A stretch of 64,000 bases of DNA from Akkermansia muciniphila (GCA_945883815.1 CAMCYJ010000003.1:20671-84670), one strand, 5' to 3'; shown: positions 25,856 to 35,289, counted from the first letter of the stretch. Numbers and translations: made by a program. Notes: generated by a model not told the origin, from the letters alone.

Positions 25856-28411
25856 ATGAACCGCAGTCACTTCTGGAAACTCGTCCTGATCTTGCTGGTC
25901 GTAGCTTGGTCGGTCAGCGAGATCTACCCGCCAACATCGAAGAACCTCATCGAGGCCTTCGAGCAACAGTCCTCCACTCCCAACAAGACGTTCGACGAGA
26001 TCGTCAAGAAGGCCCAGCAGTTGGATTTGTCCAATTCGGACCGTATTCCGGGGATCACCTACTCGAACCTTCTGGTGGCCATCAGCACCAATGACATCCG
26101 TCCGTTCTTTCCGAGCAATTACGTCAACGCTGCCGTGGAGCGTGATGTGACCCGCGGGATCTTGAACCGGGTGCAGCGTTCGGCAGCTGGAAAGTTCCGT
26201 TTGGGCCTTGATTTGCAGGGTGGTACTCAGTTCCTCCTCGAGATGGACATGAGCCGCGCCCAGACCAATGCCGGTGCCATGATGAACGCCGACTTCATCG
26301 CCGAGCAGGCGGTCGAAGTGTTGCGTCGTCGTGTCGATCGCTTTGGTGTTGCGGAACCGGTGATCGCCCCGGCCGGTGGTGGTCGGATCCTCGTGCAGCT
26401 TCCGGGCTTGAGCGAGGCCGACAAGTTGCAGGCCAAGGCGCAGATCCAGAAGGCAGCCTTCCTCGAGTTCCGCATGGTTCACCCGGACAGCGAAGGTCAA
26501 TTGTCTCGCGGCGTGGTTCCTCCGGGGTATGTCCGGATGTATGAAATGGTGCCCAGCGGCACGCCAGGTCAGCGCATTCCGCAGGCCATCTTGGTCAAGC
26601 GCACCTCGGAGCGCGGTCTTTCTGGCAAGCACGTCGAGGGCGCGGGTGTCGGACACGATCCGGCCACGGGTTCACCGTATGTCAGCTTCAGTCTCAAGCC
26701 CGATGGTGCCCAACTCTTCGGTGAGATCACCCAGGCAGCCATCGGTGAGCGCTTGGCGATCATCCTCGACGGCGAGGTGATTTCGGCCCCTCGCATCAAT
26801 GGAGCCATCCTGGGTGGCAACGGACAGATCACCGGATCCTTCACGGACAAGGAAGCCTTCGAGTTGTCCACTTCACTCGAGAATCCGTTGGCTGCCCCGC
26901 TGGAAGTCAAGGAAGAGCGGGGCGTGGATCCTTCGCTGGGTGCTGACGCCATTGCCTCGGGCAAGATGGCAACTCTGCTGGGCGTGGGCGGTGTGGCGGT
27001 GTTCATGATCGTCTACTACCTCACGGCGGGTCTCGTCGCCAATGTGGCCTTGGTGCTCAATATCCTCATGATGCTGGGAGTCATGTGCTCCTTGGATGTC
27101 ACCTTCACCCTGCCGGGTATCGCCGGCATCGTGCTGACCATCGGTATGGCGGTGGATGCCAACGTGCTCATCTACGAGCGCATGCGTGAAGAGTTGGCGG
27201 CCGGTAAGTCGGTCCGCGGAGCGGTTGCCTCGGGTTACGACAAGGCCTTCGGCACCATCTTCGACTCCAACCTCACGACCCTGATCTCCTCGGTTCTCTT
27301 GATCATCATGGGCACCGGTCCCATCAAGGGCTTTGGTGTGGCACTGACCGTCGGTTTGTGTGTGTCGATGTTCACGGCCTTGGTCGTCACCCGCTTGATC
27401 TTCGATTTCTTGCTCGCCAAGAACATCATCAAGTCGCTGCCCATGCTGCACATCATCAAGGGCACCAACATCCGTTTCTTGAACTATGCCAAGCCGGCGT
27501 TCGCCGCCTCGTGGTTGCTAATCGTGGTGGGCATCGGTTACGGCATCTTCGTCCGCGGCAACAACATGCTCGGTATCGAATTCGCGGGTGGCGATGAGCT
27601 GCAACTGCGTTTCTCTCAGCGGGTGGAAACCGAGAAGGTCCGCGAAACTCTCACCAAGGGCGGTATCGGCGAGACCCGAATCCAGTACCAGACTGAAGGT
27701 GCCGGATCGGCCAAACGCGATTATTTGTCGATCACGGCCGCTAAGGATGCTGGTTTGAAGGCCGAGGAAGTGCTCAAGAAGGCGTTTCCGGAGTCCAAGT
27801 TCGAGCGGGTCCGCATGGACTCGGTCGGAGCCACCATCGGTAAGGAGATTCAAAAATCGGGCGTCATCGCCTCGTTCTTGTCGCTCTTCGGCATCTTGGT
27901 CTACGTGGCCTTCCGCTATGAGTTCAGCTTTGCCGTCGCGGCGGTGGTTGCGGTGGCGCACGACGTACTCATGACCATCGGTTGGTACTGCCTGACCGGG
28001 ACCGTGGGCGAGGGACGTCAGTTCAATGCCACCTTCGTGGCCGCCTTGTTGACCATCATCGGTTTCTCGATCAACGACACCATCGTCATCTTCGATCGTA
28101 TCCGTGAAGATCTGAAGATGGGAGCCGCCGGTACCTTCAACCAGATTATCGATCGGGCGCTGAACCAAACCCTCAGCCGCACGATCATCACCTCCGGTAC
28201 GGTTTTCCTGGCAACGATCTCCCTGTACGTCTTCGGTGGCGGCGCCATCAATGACTTCGCCTTTACCTTCCTGGTGGGCATCATCACCGGTACCTATTCT
28301 TCCATCTACATTGCCAGTGCACTGGTGGTCTGGTGGCACAAGGGCAAGCGACCGGCGATGGGGGCTGTGGCTCCGGGCGGAGGCGTTTCGGTCGCAGGCG
28401 CTCAGGCCTGA
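25856..28411 (+). CDS. secDF: Fused protein-export membrane protein SecDF
   Basis: 851-residue fusion of SecD (about 1-540) and SecF (about 545-851), which uses the proton gradient to pull exported proteins across the membrane. One N-terminal TM, the P1 domain with 'LGLDLQGGTQFLLEMD' and 'RVDRFGVAEPVI', then 'GERLAIILDGEVISAPRI' and the SecD TM bundle with 'GIAGIVLTIGMAVDANVLIYERMREEL'. The SecF half repeats the layout with 'IEFAGGDELQLRF' and 'LLTIIGFSINDTIVIFDRIREDL'. Both conserved Asp-containing TM motifs are intact. Followed by a strong intrinsic terminator. Confidence 0.97.
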   Translation: MNRSHFWKLVLILLVVAWSVSEIYPPTSKNLIEAFEQQSSTPNKTFDEIVKKAQQLDLSNSDRIPGITYSNLLVAISTNDIRPFFPSNYVNAAVERDVTRGILNRVQRSAAGKFRLGLDLQGGTQFLLEMDMSRAQTNAGAMMNADFIAEQAVEVLRRRVDRFGVAEPVIAPAGGGRILVQLPGLSEADKLQAKAQIQKAAFLEFRMVHPDSEGQLSRGVVPPGYVRMYEMVPSGTPGQRIPQAILVKRTSERGLSGKHVEGAGVGHDPATGSPYVSFSLKPDGAQLFGEITQAAIGERLAIILDGEVISAPRINGAILGGNGQITGSFTDKEAFELSTSLENPLAAPLEVKEERGVDPSLGADAIASGKMATLLGVGGVAVFMIVYYLTAGLVANVALVLNILMMLGVMCSLDVTFTLPGIAGIVLTIGMAVDANVLIYERMREELAAGKSVRGAVASGYDKAFGTIFDSNLTTLISSVLLIIMGTGPIKGFGVALTVGLCVSMFTALVVTRLIFDFLLAKNIIKSLPMLHIIKGTNIRFLNYAKPAFAASWLLIVVGIGYGIFVRGNNMLGIEFAGGDELQLRFSQRVETEKVRETLTKGGIGETRIQYQTEGAGSAKRDYLSITAAKDAGLKAEEVLKKAFPESKFERVRMDSVGATIGKEIQKSGVIASFLSLFGILVYVAFRYEFSFAVAAVVAVAHDVLMTIGWYCLTGTVGEGRQFNATFVAALLTIIGFSINDTIVIFDRIREDLKMGAAGTFNQIIDRALNQTLSRTIITSGTVFLATISLYVFGGGAINDFAFTFLVGIITGTYSSIYIASALVVWWHKGKRPAMGAVAPGGGVSVAGAQA

Positions 28412-28435
28412 AAACCCGAGAGTTTTGATTCAGGC

Positions 28436-28479
28436 GGGCGGGAGTCTTGTTCTAGAGACTCCCGCCTGTTTTGTTTTTG
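28436..28479 (+). terminator. Rho-independent terminator of yajC-secDF
   Basis: Stem 'ggcgggagtct' at 28437-28447 pairs perfectly with 'agactcccgcc' at 28456-28466 around an 8-nt loop. It is followed by 'tgttttgttttt', a good T-tract. The position is about 25 bp after the secDF stop. Confidence 0.93.
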
Positions 28480-28480
28480 G

Positions 28481-28519
28481 GCGGTCGTTCTTTTGGGAGG
28501 GCTTTGGGAAAACGACCGC
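28481..28519. repeat. Inverted repeat between convergent genes
   Basis: 'gcggtcgtt' (28481-28489) and 'aacgaccgc' (28511-28519) form a perfect 9-bp stem with a 21-nt loop, directly after the secDF terminator. Read on the minus strand it is about 110 bp past the dipeptide epimerase stop. It may be a terminator-like element for that strand, but there is no T-tract of note. Confidence 0.55.
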
Positions 28520-28629
28520 ACGTCCGAGAGGCCCGATTAATGAAATCAGGCCAAGGAGGTGGGGCTATCGATCTGGGTTTTTGACCCGAACTGCGGATCG
28601 CGCCGGGACGAACAATCGCCCCGGGATCA

Positions 28630-29730
28630 TCAAATGCCTCCGAGGGACAGACCGAGACTGCCGGCGCGTCCCGAGGTCTGCAACCCGAAGCGCTCCGGAA
28701 CGCCGTCGAAAGTGATACGACCGTCTAAATTGCGGACTCCCTCGAAGGGGTCGTTGGTGATGAGAACGTTGCCGTCGAGGTCAAGCCAATCGGTGAGCGA
28801 GGCCAAGTGCGCCGCGGCGCTGATGAGCACCGAAGACTCGATCATGCAGCCGAGCATCGTCTTGAGGCCCCGCATTCGGGCCGCCTCGAGGGCCTCCTTG
28901 GCCGCGGTCACCCCGCCGGTCTTGACCAGTTTCACATTCACGCCGTGGAAGCACCGGGCGCAATGCTCGGCATCCCGGGCATCCTGGTAGGATTCGTCAC
29001 CCACCAAGGGCAGCGGGGAACGTTCTTTCAGCCAGAGAGCATCGGCTTCGGGAGCATCGGGGGGCATGGGTTGCTCCACGAACTCGATGTTGCCGTCATC
29101 GGCCAGAGCCAGAATCCGTTCCAGGGCCTCCTCACGGGTCTTCCACGCCGCATTGGCGTCCACCCGGATGAGCTTGCCCGGGGCCGCCCGTCGCACGGCG
29201 GCCAAGTTGGCGTCGTCGGTGGGTGCCCCCAGCTTCATCTTCAAGATTGGATACCGGGCTGCTTCCCGCGCCTTGGCCTCCATCCGGTCCGGGGTATCGA
29301 GTCCGATAGTGAACGATGAAAGAGCCCCGGCCGCCGGGTACTCGAGCCCGAGAAACCGGTGCAGGGGTTGACCAGCGGCTCGGGCGGCTCCGTCGAGCAG
29401 GGCGATGTCGACGGCGCATCGGGCCGGCATGCTCGGATGGGGCAACGACTCGAGGTAGGCCCGCGATGCCGACAAGTCATCGAAGGAGAGTCGGGAGGCA
29501 TCGATTTGTCGCAGGAATTGGAGAACCGTTTCCCAAGTCTCCCCATACTGGCTCGACGGAGACGCCTCACCCAGGCCGGACCGTCCCAGGGCATCCTTCA
29601 AAACCACGAACACCACCGGATATTCCGACTTGCCTGCCACCCGACCGGATTGCACGTCGGTCGCGATGGCCCAGGAGTGTGTGAGGGCTAGATTGAACCG
29701 GGTACCGGTCAGTGAGTCGATGGGAGACAT
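28630..29730 (-). CDS. Dipeptide epimerase (enolase superfamily, L-Ala-D/L-Glu epimerase type)
   Basis: 366 residues. An N-terminal capping domain is followed by a modified TIM barrel with all enolase-superfamily (MLE/dipeptide-epimerase subgroup) residues: Lys pair in 'ILKMKLGAP' (about 162-164), Asp in 'IRVDANAAW' (about 190), Glu in 'EFVEQPMPPDAP' (about 217), Asp/Glu in 'LVGDESYQDA' (about 243) and Lys in 'VKLVKTGGVTAA' (about 268). These enzymes epimerise L-Ala-D-Glu from murein peptides or other dipeptides. The exact dipeptide cannot be read from sequence. Cytosolic, 23 bp downstream of recN. Confidence 0.9.
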   Translation of the reverse strand: MSPIDSLTGTRFNLALTHSWAIATDVQSGRVAGKSEYPVVFVVLKDALGRSGLGEASPSSQYGETWETVLQFLRQIDASRLSFDDLSASRAYLESLPHPSMPARCAVDIALLDGAARAAGQPLHRFLGLEYPAAGALSSFTIGLDTPDRMEAKAREAARYPILKMKLGAPTDDANLAAVRRAAPGKLIRVDANAAWKTREEALERILALADDGNIEFVEQPMPPDAPEADALWLKERSPLPLVGDESYQDARDAEHCARCFHGVNVKLVKTGGVTAAKEALEAARMRGLKTMLGCMIESSVLISAAAHLASLTDWLDLDGNVLITNDPFEGVRNLDGRITFDGVPERFGLQTSGRAGSLGLSLGGI

Positions 29731-29753
29731 GGTGGGTGACCCGGGGCTGCTTC

Positions 29754-31439
29754 TCAGGAGGCGCGCCGGGACACGGGAGGAGCCAAGAGCTCCTGGGCAT
29801 GCCGCAGCGCCGCTGGCCCACCTCCGAGCATCCGGCCCAGTTCGGCGATGCGTTCAGCTCGATCCAGGGTCTGGATATGGGATTCAGTGCGACCATCGCG
29901 CACTTCCTTGATCACCTGATAGTGCGTGGAAGCCGCTGCGGCGACCGGGGCCAAATGCGTGATGCACAGCACCTGATGCTTGGAGGCGATGGCCGCCATC
30001 TTCTGCCCGACCGCATGGGCGGTCTCACCTCCGACATTCGCATCGACCTCATCAAAGACCAGCACCGGTACCGCATCTTGATCGGCCAAGACGGTCTTGA
30101 GGGCCAACATGACCCGGGCAAGTTCGCCACTGGAGGCGATGGCTCTCAGGGGGCGCGCGGGCTCGCCGGGATTGGGACCGAATTGGAATTCCATCCGGTC
30201 CATCCCGGTCTCCGTGGCTTGGGCCGGGTCGGGATCGTGGGTCAGTGTGGCTTCGAAACGGCTCTGGCGGAAACCCAGACTCGAGAGTTCGGCCTCGGCC
30301 GCACGATTCAATCCGGACAAGACCGACTGGCGCTGTTCCGAGAGGGACTTGCCGAGTTGGCGGAGCTCAGAATCCAAGGACTGGAGTTCCTGGCGGATGC
30401 GTTCCAATTCGGCGTCTCGACCCTCGAGGGATTCAAGTTTCTGACGAGCCTCGGCGCCGAATGTCAGGACTTCTTCGATGGAACCACCGTACTTGCGTTG
30501 GAGCGATTGGAGCATGTTCAGTCGCTCTTCCAGCTCCGCCAACCGTTGAGGATCCAGGTCGATTCGGTCGGCATAGCGGGAGAGTTCGCTCTGAAGATCC
30601 CGCAGGAGTCCCGCGGCCTGCGTCTGAAGATCCACCAGCGGTTGTGCGCCGGCGTCGATTCGGGCCAAGTCCTGAAGGGATCGGCCCACCGTTCCCAGGC
30701 TGGTGAGGGCTGCGTCATCGGCTTCGCTCAGGGTGGCCAGGGCGGTTTGCGAGAGTTCCAGCAGTCGGGCCGCATTGGCCGCGCGGGTGTGCTCGGCCTC
30801 CAGTTCGGCGTCTTCACCGGGTTTTAGCCGGGCTTCGGAAATCTCCCGGACTTGATGACGAAGCAGGTCGATTTGTTGCGCGTAGGTGCGCTCATCGACG
30901 ATCAATGCCGCCTTGGCCCTCTGCAATTCTGAACGGCGGCGCAGCCGCTCGGCGAAGCACTCCCGTTGCGAATCCAATACTCCGTAGGCGTCCACCAAGC
31001 TCAATTGAAGCCGGGGTTGGAGAAGGGACTGATGGTCATGCGGGCCATGGAGATCGATGAGCCATCCCCCCATCTCCTCCAGGGTGGCCAGCGAGGTGGG
31101 ACTGCCGTTGACGAATTGGCGGTTGGTGCCCGCCGCTGTGAAAGTCCGCTTAAGAACCAGTTGCCCGGATTCGCACGGCTCCAAGCCACGCTCTTCGAGG
31201 AAGCGAGGTAGTGGGGCTCGCAAGTTCTGCACATCGAAGACCGCCTCCACCGTGCACGACTCGGTTCCGGATCTCAGCGCACCCCGATCGGCGCGGCGTC
31301 CGAGCACCAGGTTCAGCGCCCCGAGGATGACCGACTTGCCGGTCCCGGTTTCTCCGGTGATGGCGCAGAAGCCTGGTTGCAGCTCGAGGGTGAGGTCCGC
31401 TACCAGCGCCAAATTCTTGATCCGTAGCGTGCTCAGCAC
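29754..31439 (-). CDS. recN: DNA repair protein RecN
   Basis: 561-residue SMC-like ATPase that acts in double-strand-break repair. From the GTG at 31439 it begins 'MLSTLRIKNLALVADLTLEL', the standard RecN start, with Walker A 'GETGTGKS' at about 29-36. Long coiled-coil arms follow (about 150-400, rich in 'ELEERLNMLQSLQRKYGG'-type heptads). The C-terminal head has 'ASSGELARVMLALKTVLA', an ABC signature variant, and 'VLVFDEVDANVGG', the Walker B. A TTG at 31481 would add 14 residues without family support. Confidence 0.93.
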   Translation of the reverse strand: MLSTLRIKNLALVADLTLELQPGFCAITGETGTGKSVILGALNLVLGRRADRGALRSGTESCTVEAVFDVQNLRAPLPRFLEERGLEPCESGQLVLKRTFTAAGTNRQFVNGSPTSLATLEEMGGWLIDLHGPHDHQSLLQPRLQLSLVDAYGVLDSQRECFAERLRRRSELQRAKAALIVDERTYAQQIDLLRHQVREISEARLKPGEDAELEAEHTRAANAARLLELSQTALATLSEADDAALTSLGTVGRSLQDLARIDAGAQPLVDLQTQAAGLLRDLQSELSRYADRIDLDPQRLAELEERLNMLQSLQRKYGGSIEEVLTFGAEARQKLESLEGRDAELERIRQELQSLDSELRQLGKSLSEQRQSVLSGLNRAAEAELSSLGFRQSRFEATLTHDPDPAQATETGMDRMEFQFGPNPGEPARPLRAIASSGELARVMLALKTVLADQDAVPVLVFDEVDANVGGETAHAVGQKMAAIASKHQVLCITHLAPVAAAASTHYQVIKEVRDGRTESHIQTLDRAERIAELGRMLGGGPAALRHAQELLAPPVSRRAS

Positions 31440-31598
31440 GGAGTTATTCAAACGCCTTATGCCCTCAAAGGGGAACACCAAAGAACCGGTCCGATCACTC
31501 CTTGGAGCTTTGTGGCGAGGGGTGTCTGGGAGCCCCGTTGGAAGCCAATCTCAAATTACCGCTAGGCAAAGCCAGGCATTTCGACGCAGTTTCCGCCT

Positions 31599-31871
31599 GT
31601 GTCAAAGGCCGTCAAGTCCGCTCCCACGGCGGAGAATGCCTCTTCATTCGAAGAGTCATTGAAGAAGCTGGAGTCCATCGTTGAGGCGATGGAGTCCGAC
31701 GATCTGCCTTTGGATCAGCTCATCCAGCGCTTCGAGGAAGGTGCTGCGCTGGCCAAGCTGTGTCAGGACCGGCTCAGTGAAGCCGAAGTCAAGGTGCGCA
31801 AGTTGGAGGAAAGCCTCGAGGGCGTACTGTCGACTCAATCGCTTTCGGAAGACTCCTTGGGTGCCGCCTGA
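31599..31871 (+). CDS. xseB: Exodeoxyribonuclease VII small subunit
   Basis: 90 residues, GTG start. The core 'SFEESLKKLESIVEAMESDDLPLDQLIQRFEEGAALAKLC' is the XseB two-helix hairpin that decorates the large subunit XseA. 'CQDRLSEAEVKVRKL' closes the domain. xseA is not in the window. The gene is 31 bp upstream of dxs, echoing the xseB-ispA-dxs order known from proteobacteria, but without ispA. Confidence 0.92.
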   Translation: MSKAVKSAPTAENASSFEESLKKLESIVEAMESDDLPLDQLIQRFEEGAALAKLCQDRLSEAEVKVRKLEESLEGVLSTQSLSEDSLGAA

Positions 31872-31902
31872 GGAATGTATTTTTGTCCGTAGTCCCAACA
31901 AC

Positions 31903-33894
31903 ATGAGCCGATATCTCGAAATGGTGGATCATCCGTCGCACGTCAAGAAGTTGACCCCTGAGCAACTGACCGAACTGGCCGTAGACATACGGCAGGAGTT
32001 GATTCAGGGGTTGGCCAAGAGTGGCGGGCACCTCGGCCCCAATCTCGGGGTCGTTGAACTCTCCATCGCCCTGCACCGGGTCTTCGAGACACCCAAGGAC
32101 AAGTTTGTCTGGGATGTCAGTCACCAGGTGTATGTCCACAAGATCCTGACCGGCCGAAAAGACCGGTTTCGGACCATCCGGACCACCGATGGGCTCAATG
32201 GTTTCGCTCTTCGGACGGAGAGCGAGCACGATTGCTACGGTGCTGGTCATGCCGGAACGGCGTTGTCCGCCGCCCTGGGCATGTGTGCCGCGCGCGACCA
32301 GAAGAAGACCGACGAAAACGTCGTCTGCATCTTCGGTGATGCGGCCCTGACCAATGGCATCAGCTTCGAGGCACTCAACAACATCAAGTGCACGACCAAG
32401 AAGTTCATTGGAATCCTCAATGACAATGAGTGGTCCATCGCCAAGAACGTCGGCGCCATCGCCGAATACCTGGGCAAGTTGACCGCGAGCCCGGGCTACA
32501 ACCGGCTGGCCCGTGATTTCACCAGTTGGCTCAGGAAGCTTCCCCGTGGTGAACAAGTGGCCATGCTGGGTGCCAAGGCCGAGGAGGCCCTCAAGGGGAT
32601 CGTCGGCTCGCTGGCCTTGGAACCGGCCAACAATCCACTCGATGTGGACGGCCGCGGCGGCCACGGCAGCGCGTTGCTCTTCGAGGAATTCGGCCTGCGG
32701 TATCTGGGTCCCATCGACGGGCACAACATTCCATTGTTGGTCAGCACCTTGGAGTTCGCCAAGACGTGCAACGAACCCGTCGTCATCCACGTGCTCACGC
32801 AGAAGGGCAAGGGTTACGAAGCGGCGCTGAAGCACCCCGAGAAGTTCCATGGGCTGGGGTCCTACGATGCTGCCACCGGACAGACACCGCAGCCCAAGGT
32901 CGGGTCTGCCCCCATGTGGCAGGAAGTGTTCGGCCGGACGATGGTGAAGCTTTGCCAGAAGGACAAATCCGTCGTCGGAATCACCGCGGCCATGCCCAGC
33001 GGAACCAGCCTCAAGATCCTGGAGCAGGCTGTGCCCGGCCAGTATTACGACGTGGGGATCGCCGAGGAGCACGCGGTGATCTTCGCCGCAGGCATGGCAA
33101 CCATGGGTTTCCATCCGGTGGTGGCCATCTACAGCACCTTCCTCCAGCGGGCCTACGACTGCATCCATCACGATGTCTGTCTCCAAGACCTGCCGGTGAT
33201 CTTCTGCATGGACCGCGCCGGCCTGAGCGCCAACGACGGTCCGACCCACCACGGGTTGTTCGACATCTCCTACTTGCGCTGCCTGCCGCTGATCATTGGC
33301 ATGGCCCCGGCCGACGAAGATGAGCTTCAGGACATGATGTTCACGGCGACCTTGCAGTCGCATCCCGTAGCCATCCGCTACCCGCGCGGAAACGCCGAGG
33401 GCGTGCCCATCAAGGACCAACCCGCCGTGATCGAAATCGGCAAGGCCAAGGTGGACTCGCAGTTCGAGAACAAGCCCGGTGCGGTGAAGGTGGCCCTGTT
33501 CGGGCTCGGCCCCATGCTGACGTTGGCCCGTCAGGCCGCTGAAAAACTGCGCGCCGACGGCTTCGATGTGGCGGTCATCAATCCCCGCTACTTCAAGCCG
33601 CTCGACACCGAGGTGCACCGCTTCTTCGGTTCGGCCGCCGACATCGTCGCCACGCTCGAAGATCACGTGGCCATGGGCGGCTACGGCAGTGCTGTGCTCG
33701 AGTGCTTCAGCGAAGCGGGTATTCAGACGCCGGTGTATCGCTTGGCCTGGCCTGACCAGTTCATCGAGCACGCCTCCAGCGTTGATTACCTCCGACAGAA
33801 GCATGGGCTCTCCGTGGAGCGGCTCATCGAAGAGGTAAAAGCGCGTGTGCCCGCGGCCCGGGCGGCTTCCGGATCCCAGCGCGCCATTGGTTGA
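31903..33894 (+). CDS. dxs: 1-deoxy-D-xylulose-5-phosphate synthase
   Basis: 663 residues. Thiamine-diphosphate enzyme that condenses pyruvate and glyceraldehyde-3-phosphate in the first step of the MEP isoprenoid pathway. The N-terminal domain carries 'WDVSHQVYVHKILTGR', 'SEHDCYGAGHAGTALSAALGM' and the TPP motif 'FGDAALTNG...NDNEWSIAKNVG'. The transketolase pyrimidine domain has 'DVGIAEEHAVIFAAGMA' with the catalytic Glu and 'DRAGLSANDGPTHHG'. A transketolase C-terminal domain ends the protein. The third Gly of the usual GDGALT motif is Ala and HQ-x-Y appears as 'HQVY', suggesting a diverged DXS clade, but all domains are intact. Confidence 0.95.
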   Translation: MSRYLEMVDHPSHVKKLTPEQLTELAVDIRQELIQGLAKSGGHLGPNLGVVELSIALHRVFETPKDKFVWDVSHQVYVHKILTGRKDRFRTIRTTDGLNGFALRTESEHDCYGAGHAGTALSAALGMCAARDQKKTDENVVCIFGDAALTNGISFEALNNIKCTTKKFIGILNDNEWSIAKNVGAIAEYLGKLTASPGYNRLARDFTSWLRKLPRGEQVAMLGAKAEEALKGIVGSLALEPANNPLDVDGRGGHGSALLFEEFGLRYLGPIDGHNIPLLVSTLEFAKTCNEPVVIHVLTQKGKGYEAALKHPEKFHGLGSYDAATGQTPQPKVGSAPMWQEVFGRTMVKLCQKDKSVVGITAAMPSGTSLKILEQAVPGQYYDVGIAEEHAVIFAAGMATMGFHPVVAIYSTFLQRAYDCIHHDVCLQDLPVIFCMDRAGLSANDGPTHHGLFDISYLRCLPLIIGMAPADEDELQDMMFTATLQSHPVAIRYPRGNAEGVPIKDQPAVIEIGKAKVDSQFENKPGAVKVALFGLGPMLTLARQAAEKLRADGFDVAVINPRYFKPLDTEVHRFFGSAADIVATLEDHVAMGGYGSAVLECFSEAGIQTPVYRLAWPDQFIEHASSVDYLRQKHGLSVERLIEEVKARVPAARAASGSQRAIG

Positions 33895-33902
33895 AGGGCA
33901 AT

Positions 33903-33942
33903 GTGCCGGAGTTCTGAGGGGCTCGCTATACGACTCCGGCAC
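33903..33942 (+). terminator. Hairpin after dxs (possible terminator)
   Basis: 'gtgccggagt' and 'actccggcac' form a perfect 10-bp stem with a 20-nt loop, starting 9 bp after the dxs stop. No T-tract follows, so it may act as an mRNA-end stabiliser or a Rho-associated terminator rather than a classical intrinsic one. Confidence 0.55.
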
Positions 33943-33974
33943 GCCTACCCATCCGGGTTTGCGGCATGGCAGAC

Positions 33975-34089
33975 TGAACAACGCCAAACCAGCGAGCTTA
34001 GTTTGCACTGGCATTGAGATTCCATTGTCCGACGAACCCACTTCCGAGACCGAGCATCGGTTCCAGAATCTCGGAGGGGGCTTTTATCG
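33975..34089. repeat. Dispersed 115-bp repeat, copy A
   Basis: Aligns without gaps over 115 bp with 36139-36253, at about three quarters identity by eye; the middle 'catcggttccagaat' is identical. In one frame both copies encode a similar peptide, 'EPTSET-HRFQN', with several synonymous differences. In copy A that frame continues only to a stop near 34243. It could be the remnant of a small gene family or a noncoding dispersed element. Confidence 0.75.
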
Positions 34090-34398
34090 TCCACTCGGCG
34101 ACTCGGATTCGACGGTGTGGGACGCAAAAACAGGATCCCGGGCTTATTGCGTCCGACAATCCTGGATGCCGGCGGGTAAGACCCGATGGGCTGGAAGCAA
34201 CCGAGTCTCCGACCTCTCCTGTTGCCACCGGCATTCTTGGTGAGTCGTCGGATCGAGGCGGAATCGGCCACTCCCACCTGGCCGTGGCGGAGCGCAGGCC
34301 GACCTTTGATGTTCCTCCGCGCCTCACGCGTTAGAGCCCTCCATTCCTCGGTTATTGAAGATTGATCCAGGGGGGATGGGCCCTCGACCCTATGACCT
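34090..34398. other. 309-bp gap upstream of the DAG kinase gene; no gene supported
   Basis: The frame of the repeat runs on from 34090 to about 34243 ('GDSDSTVWDAKTGSRAY...') without recognisable homology. Beyond that, neither strand shows a convincing coding pattern, and no tRNA or terminator was seen. This may be decayed accessory DNA. Confidence 0.5.
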
Positions 34399-35289
34399 GT
34401 GATCGGGATCCTGTTCAACCCCACCGCGCAGGGAGAAAAGGCAGTCCGGTTTCGGGACCAGCTCTCGGAACTGGGGTCCGAAGTCCGCGTCCTCCCCACC
34501 CGCGGACCGGGAGACGCGCGTGTGCTCGCATCGGATTTGGCGCGGGAAGGCTGTGAGACGGTCGTCGCCGCAGGCGGGGACGGCACGATCAACGAAGTGC
34601 TGAACGGCTTGGCCGATGTGCCCGGGGCCCTCGACAGGACCCGCCTGGCCGTAATTCCGCTGGGCACGGTCAATGTCCTGGCCAAGGAACTTGGGATCTC
34701 CTCCGACTTTGCCGCTGCGTGGAAGGTCATCCGGCAAGGACGCGAACGGCGCATCGACCTGCCCCAGGCGACCTTCACCGGTATAGACGGCCGTCCCGAG
34801 ACCCGCTGCTTCGCCCTCCTCGCCGGCACCGGGCTCTCCGCCCGAGCCATCGCAGGAGTGGACTGGTCGGAGAAGAAGCGGTTCGGACAATTGGCCTACA
34901 TGGTGGCCGGGATCCGCGCGATGCGTCCTCCCCATCCGATGGTCACCGTGACTTCTCCCTCCCACTCCACCGTGGGTGCCCTCGTGGAGATCGGATCTGG
35001 CCACTACTTTGGCGGCCGATTGGAACTCTTCCCCGGAACCCGACTCGATGATGGCCGAGTCGGAGTCACGGTCGTCACCCGCCTCAACTGGGCTACCCTG
35101 GTCGCGAATGTGATCCGGATGACCCTGGGGAGAATCCGGTCCACTCCCGTCTGCCAAGTCTTCCAGACCGACCAACTCCAGCTCACTTGCGCCGAGCCGA
35201 TGGGACTCCACCTCGACGGCGACGTGGTCGGAACCCTCCCGGCCTCCATCACGGTGCGCCCGCGGGCCCTGCGCATCGTGGTGCCCTGA
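34399..35289 (+). CDS. Diacylglycerol kinase family (YegS/DagK-like lipid kinase)
   Basis: 296 residues, GTG start with no good alternative. 'ILFNPTAQGEKA' opens the kinase catalytic domain, and 'VVAAGGDGTINEVLNGL' holds the GGDGT nucleotide-binding motif at 59-63. 'LAVIPLGTVNVLAKELGI' is the next conserved block, with Thr-Val where many members have Thr-Gly-Asn. The C-terminal beta-sandwich ends 'HLDGDVVGTLPASITVRPRAL', as in YegS. It phosphorylates diacylglycerol or a related lipid; the true substrate is not certain. It stands alone between a 115-bp repeat and a toxin-antitoxin pair. Confidence 0.9.
   Translation: MIGILFNPTAQGEKAVRFRDQLSELGSEVRVLPTRGPGDARVLASDLAREGCETVVAAGGDGTINEVLNGLADVPGALDRTRLAVIPLGTVNVLAKELGISSDFAAAWKVIRQGRERRIDLPQATFTGIDGRPETRCFALLAGTGLSARAIAGVDWSEKKRFGQLAYMVAGIRAMRPPHPMVTVTSPSHSTVGALVEIGSGHYFGGRLELFPGTRLDDGRVGVTVVTRLNWATLVANVIRMTLGRIRSTPVCQVFQTDQLQLTCAEPMGLHLDGDVVGTLPASITVRPRALRIVVP

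Noticed and set aside
25832..26656. 274-codon minus-strand frame within secDF
   Set aside because: Antisense to the SecD half; the composition follows the third-codon GC bias of secDF.
31789..34041. 750-codon open frame on the minus strand antisense to dxs
   Set aside because: It is a shadow of the high-GC dxs gene: no family motifs, His/Gly/Ala-rich text, and the plus strand encodes a complete DXS with all catalytic motifs.
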